A stretch of DNA of 62,862 nt from positions 1 to 62,862 of the forward strand of contig CADCMR010000015.1 of NCBI GenBank assembly GCA_902802585.1. The letters run 5' to 3'. This document shows positions 60,513 to 62,862 of this stretch, piece by piece (within the stretch, counting starts at the first letter, position 1; each line of letters opens with the position of its first letter). Origin of the DNA: an uncultured bacterium. Its GTDB lineage: Bacteria; Verrucomicrobiota; Lentisphaeria; Victivallales; UBA1829. The translations under genes were made by a program, and so were the position numbers. Under the pieces are notes generated by a model that was not told where the DNA came from, ran no database searches, and worked only from the letters and a program-made list of their open reading frames with translations.

Positions 60513-61154
60513 TCAATCCTCTTCGGTCATGAGGATGCGCGTGAGGTTGCTGATCTTCGCCGGGTAGATTCCGATCCTGAGGCTGCCGTCCGAGGTGGCG
60601 GCGAGGTCGTGAACGGCTTCGAAGGCGAGCTTCAGCTTCTCGTCCTTGATGTCGTCCGCCGTGATGTTTTCCTTTATGATTCTGATGCCCGGGAGCGGCA
60701 GGGAACCGGCTTTCAGTCCCTTCGCCGGTGCGTTCAGTTTGCCGTCGGCGATCACGGGCGAGGCTGTAGCGCGCACGACGACCGCTTTCGAGAGGGGCAG
60801 GGGAATGCACGCGGCGGCGTTCACGGCGGCTTTTTCCCAGGCGAGCGAACACTCGATGCCGTCGTCCTTGAGCTCGCGGTTGAGGCGGTATGCGGTGATT
60901 CTGAGCAAGGCGTTGACGTTTTCCGGCGGGATTGTGATGACGGCGATCTCCGGGATGTTTCCGTCCTCGTCAACGACGGAATCTGAGATCATGTCGATGA
61001 TTTCCGAGGCGAGGAGAGCGTCGGATTCGGCTTCCGCGACCGTGTACGGGAAGCTCTTCGGCGCGGAGATCACGAGCGCGGCGAGGACGACGATGAGGAG
61101 GATGACCGCGGCGAAGACCGCGAGGACGATTTTGAGGGGCTTTTTCAGTTTCAT
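60513..61154 (-). CDS. Membrane-anchored protein of unknown function
   Basis: 213 residues. One N-terminal helix (about 8-31: IVLAVFAAVILLIVVLAALVI), then a periplasmic domain with AVITIPPENVNALLRITAYR, CIPLPLSKAVVVRATASPVI and LRIGIYPAKISNLTRI. The single anchor plus small mixed domain resembles YpmS/DUF2140-type proteins, but the match is loose. The start overlaps the stop of the next gene upstream as ATGA, so the two are probably co-produced. Confidence 0.6.
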   Translation of the reverse strand: MKLKKPLKIVLAVFAAVILLIVVLAALVISAPKSFPYTVAEAESDALLASEIIDMISDSVVDEDGNIPEIAVITIPPENVNALLRITAYRLNRELKDDGIECSLAWEKAAVNAAACIPLPLSKAVVVRATASPVIADGKLNAPAKGLKAGSLPLPGIRIIKENITADDIKDEKLKLAFEAVHDLAATSDGSLRIGIYPAKISNLTRILMTEED

Positions 61155-62149
61155 TTTAGGGCTGCTCCAATGATGTTGACCGCCGTTCCCGCGGCGTCAA
61201 GCAGGGTTTGTTCCATGAGATAATATGCGCGCACCTTGTCGAGCGTGGCTTTCGGGAGTTTGACCTCGACTTTCGCCTTGTTTCCCGAGGAGGTCGCTGT
61301 GTAGCTGCTGTTCAGCTCCTTGAAAAGGTTCTTGTCGAGGGAGAACAGCGAAACGAGCGTGATCTGGAGGAAGCTTTTTACGCGGCGGACCGCCAGCTGG
61401 GCTTCCTTCTCGCCCTTGCACTCCATGTTCAGCACGAGCGAGGCGGCGCCGGGTTCGTATTCTCTGACGATGAAGTCGCCGGATTTCACCAGCGCGGAAA
61501 GTCCGGTCGGGTCGTCGGCCGCCGGGATCGGAAAACTCCGCAGGATACCGACCGCCACGGCGTCCGCCGGAGCGTTCTGAAGCATCGCGAACTCGGAGGC
61601 AGGGAGGTTGCCCGAGGCGAAAAACGCGAGGTCGAGCGGATTCTTTTTCCGTCCGAACGCGACCGTTTTGGGCGTGAGGAAAAGGATCTCGCCCGCGGCA
61701 CGCAGTTCCTGCTTGTTCGTCTTACGGTTCCTGTGCGGCTCCTTTATCATGATGCGCTGACCGAGGCCGGTCTTTTCGGATTCGACGGATTTCTGTTTGT
61801 TGAAGCGGGCGTCCATGTCCTTGACAAGCTCGTCCGGCGTCTTGTCCGTGCCGACGAGCATGGCGTAGCTGTCGCCCATCCGAGGCGCGTACACGATGAC
61901 CGGATCCGGGAGCGTCCCCGCCTTGTTCCACGGGATCTCCTTCAGGTCGTTCCGGATGCCGAGGACGTCGCCGGAATCCGCCAGCGCCTTGAACGTAGGC
62001 GACGAATAGAGCTTGCCGAGGTTCAGGTTCATGACGAGCGCTGCGCCGTCCGGTATTTGCGAATAGCGTTCGTCCTGCGCGGACGCGGTGAGTCCGGCGC
62101 ACAGCACGAATGCCGCCGCTGCGAGCTTCAGGAAACAAATTGTCTTCAT
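61151..62149 (-). CDS. Secreted protein of unknown function
   Basis: 332 residues from ATG 62149, with RBS AGGAGG (spacing 8). Signal peptide MKTICFLKLAAAAFVLCAGLTASAQ in pieces, cleaved near residue 24. The mature protein has YSQIPDGAALVMNLNLGKL, VIVYAPRMGDSYAMLVGTDK and long helical/strand stretches, as in periplasmic DUF3352-like or substrate-handling proteins. No motif names an enzyme. It forms an operon with the anchored protein downstream; promoter at 62280-62252. Confidence 0.65.
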   Translation of the reverse strand: MKTICFLKLAAAAFVLCAGLTASAQDERYSQIPDGAALVMNLNLGKLYSSPTFKALADSGDVLGIRNDLKEIPWNKAGTLPDPVIVYAPRMGDSYAMLVGTDKTPDELVKDMDARFNKQKSVESEKTGLGQRIMIKEPHRNRKTNKQELRAAGEILFLTPKTVAFGRKKNPLDLAFFASGNLPASEFAMLQNAPADAVAVGILRSFPIPAADDPTGLSALVKSGDFIVREYEPGAASLVLNMECKGEKEAQLAVRRVKSFLQITLVSLFSLDKNLFKELNSSYTATSSGNKAKVEVKLPKATLDKVRAYYLMEQTLLDAAGTAVNIIGAALK

Positions 62150-62251
62150 AAGCGGTTCCTCCTGTATTTCAATGTTCCGCCGGATCAATTCCGCCGAACG
62201 GAACGGTCCGTTGCTGTTCGTTTTAATATGCTTCAATAATTCGGGTGATCT

Positions 62252-62280
62252 AATATATCATGTGCAAAACAAAAAATCAA
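62252..62280 (-). promoter_or_regulatory. Promoter of the secreted-protein operon
   Basis: Minus strand: TTGATT (62280-62275), 17-nt spacer, TATATT (62257-62252). Confidence 0.6.
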
Positions 62281-62338
62281 GAGGAGGTCTGTTGTTTTTT
62301 TCATTTTTTCTGCGTGTCTGACCTCTGAGGCGGGATTG

Positions 62339-62375
62339 ACAAAAAGCCGCACACCATACGGGATGATGTGCGGCT
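62339..62375 (-). terminator. Terminator of the GH43 gene
   Basis: AGCCGCACA (62345-62353) with TGTGCGGCT (62367-62375); on the minus strand TTTTTGTC follows. Confidence 0.8.
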
Positions 62376-62376
62376 G

Positions 62377-62423
62377 GGAGGACAAGTCCTCCGCTTCGAT
62401 TATGCCGGGCTATGCACCGGCAC
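62377..62423. repeat. Paired hairpins (REP-like) after the GH43 gene
   Basis: GGAGGACAAGTCCTCC (62377-62392, 16-nt palindrome) and a 22-nt hairpin at 62402-62423 (ATGCCGG stem, CCGGCAC stem). They lie between the GH43 stop and its terminator. Confidence 0.75.
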
Positions 62424-62429
62424 GGGATA

Positions 62430-62862
62430 TTACTTCAAAGGCTCCGTGATGCCCGCCTTGGTCTGGACCACTTCCTTGATCGTGCCGTCTTCGTTGAAGA
62501 AGAGTTCGTCGACGCAGACGGAACGGCGCAGGCTCTGTCCGGTCTGGCCGTCGCGGTCAAGTTTGCCGTTGTGGTAGAAGAGGTAGGTGTGGCCCTTGAA
62601 ATCGACCACGCCGGGGTGAATCGTGAAGCTGTTCTCAGCGGAGCCGGTCACCTGTCCGCGGAAGGTCCAGGGACCGGTGATCTTTTCAGCCGTGGAATAG
62701 TTGATGGTTTCGCCGAAGCCGCCGCCACCGCCGCCCGCAGGACGGTTGGGACGGTTGGGACGGTTGCCGCCTGCGCCCTGAGCGCCGGCAGGACGGTTTC
62801 CGCCAGCCGGAGCAGCACCGGCGCCAGCACCAGGAGCGCCGCCGCCGAATCCGCCCATGCCG
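62430..62862 (-). CDS. C-terminal part of a GH43-family glycoside hydrolase (cut by window edge)
   Basis: About 144 C-terminal residues are visible and the frame is open at the right edge. The sequence AEKITGPWTFRGQV, then FTIHPGVVDFKGHTYLFYHN, RSVCVDELFFNEDGTI and KEVVQTKAGI, is the end of the five-bladed propeller of GH43 enzymes (arabinases, xylosidases). A Gly/Pro/Asn/Ala-rich low-complexity segment (about 55 residues) is inserted just before the last blade. GH43 enzymes cut plant-cell-wall arabinan or xylan, in keeping with a gut habitat. Confidence 0.82.
   Translation of the reverse strand, partial: GMGGFGGGAPGAGAGAAPAGGNRPAGAQGAGGNRPNRPNRPAGGGGGGFGETINYSTAEKITGPWTFRGQVTGSAENSFTIHPGVVDFKGHTYLFYHNGKLDRDGQTGQSLRRSVCVDELFFNEDGTIKEVVQTKAGITEPLK

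Overview
This 62.9 kb chromosomal window is GC-rich (roughly 58-60% by eye) and comes from a Gram-negative-type bacterium. It encodes an outer-membrane-linked Pal lipoprotein, a Blc-type lipocalin, a secretin, DapA/DapF, many secreted proteins with signal peptides, and a V-type ATPase operon in the order E-DUF2764-A-B-D-I-K, the order known from Chlamydiae, spirochaetes and relatives. With a BspA-like LRR protein, Sel1-repeat proteins, FG-GAP surface proteins and a GH43 hydrolase, this best fits a gut member of the PVC superphylum, most plausibly Lentisphaerota/Victivallales. That placement is inference from gene content, not from a marker-gene search.

Layout. 1-4.6 kb: secreted and surface proteins (the tail of a lipoprotein, a BspA-like LRR protein, and a second lipoprotein related to the first) and a 39-residue membrane peptide. 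5.0-6.1 kb: a Sel1-repeat gene. 6.25-13.2 kb: a satellite-like integrated element, all on the minus strand, ending at the 3' end of tRNA-Ser(GCU): tyrosine integrase, an AT-rich unknown gene, an AlpA/excisionase-like HTH gene, a D5/P4-type SF3 helicase, a small unknown gene and a degenerate Toprim/P-loop-like protein. 13.4-24.8 kb: bioB divergent from a LysR regulator, a His/Cys-rich TPR + DUF4037 pair, an EamA exporter, an SMI1/KNR4 + FGE-like fusion, Sel1 and GNAT genes, a double TPM-domain membrane protein, a lipocalin and a small conserved protein. 24.8-29.4 kb: a large FG-GAP protein and two tandem SGNH/GDSL lipoproteins. 29.6-32.1 kb: DnaQ-like exonuclease, SirB1-like protein and PHP phosphoesterase in one operon. 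32.3-37.0 kb: ilvE followed by secreted and small membrane proteins. 37.2-41.0 kb: pal, truA, a degenerate ABC ATPase and a ferredoxin-nitroreductase. 41.1-49.2 kb: the V-ATPase operon headed by a zinc-ribbon gene. 49.4-53.6 kb: prc protease and dapF-dapA. 53.8-60.1 kb: a four-gene operon of secretin, long coiled-coil adaptor, ABC ATPase and MacB-like permease, preceded by two small genes. 60.5 kb to the end: two secreted/anchored proteins and a truncated GH43 enzyme.

Most interesting systems. (1) The secretin-adaptor-ATPase-permease operon looks like a MacAB-type exporter in which a secretin replaces TolC. (2) The tRNA-Ser element resembles a P4/PICI-like satellite with a pared-down replication module. 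(3) A family of about 22-nt hairpins, usually paired with GGAGG..CCTCC hairpins, recurs just after minus-strand stop codons; in one case it overlaps the start of the next gene.

Seventeen sigma70-type promoters can be read directly (TTGnnn, 16-17 nt, TAtAtT-like), so most transcription units are delimited. Long ORFs antisense to these genes are judged to be GC-driven shadows and are omitted.
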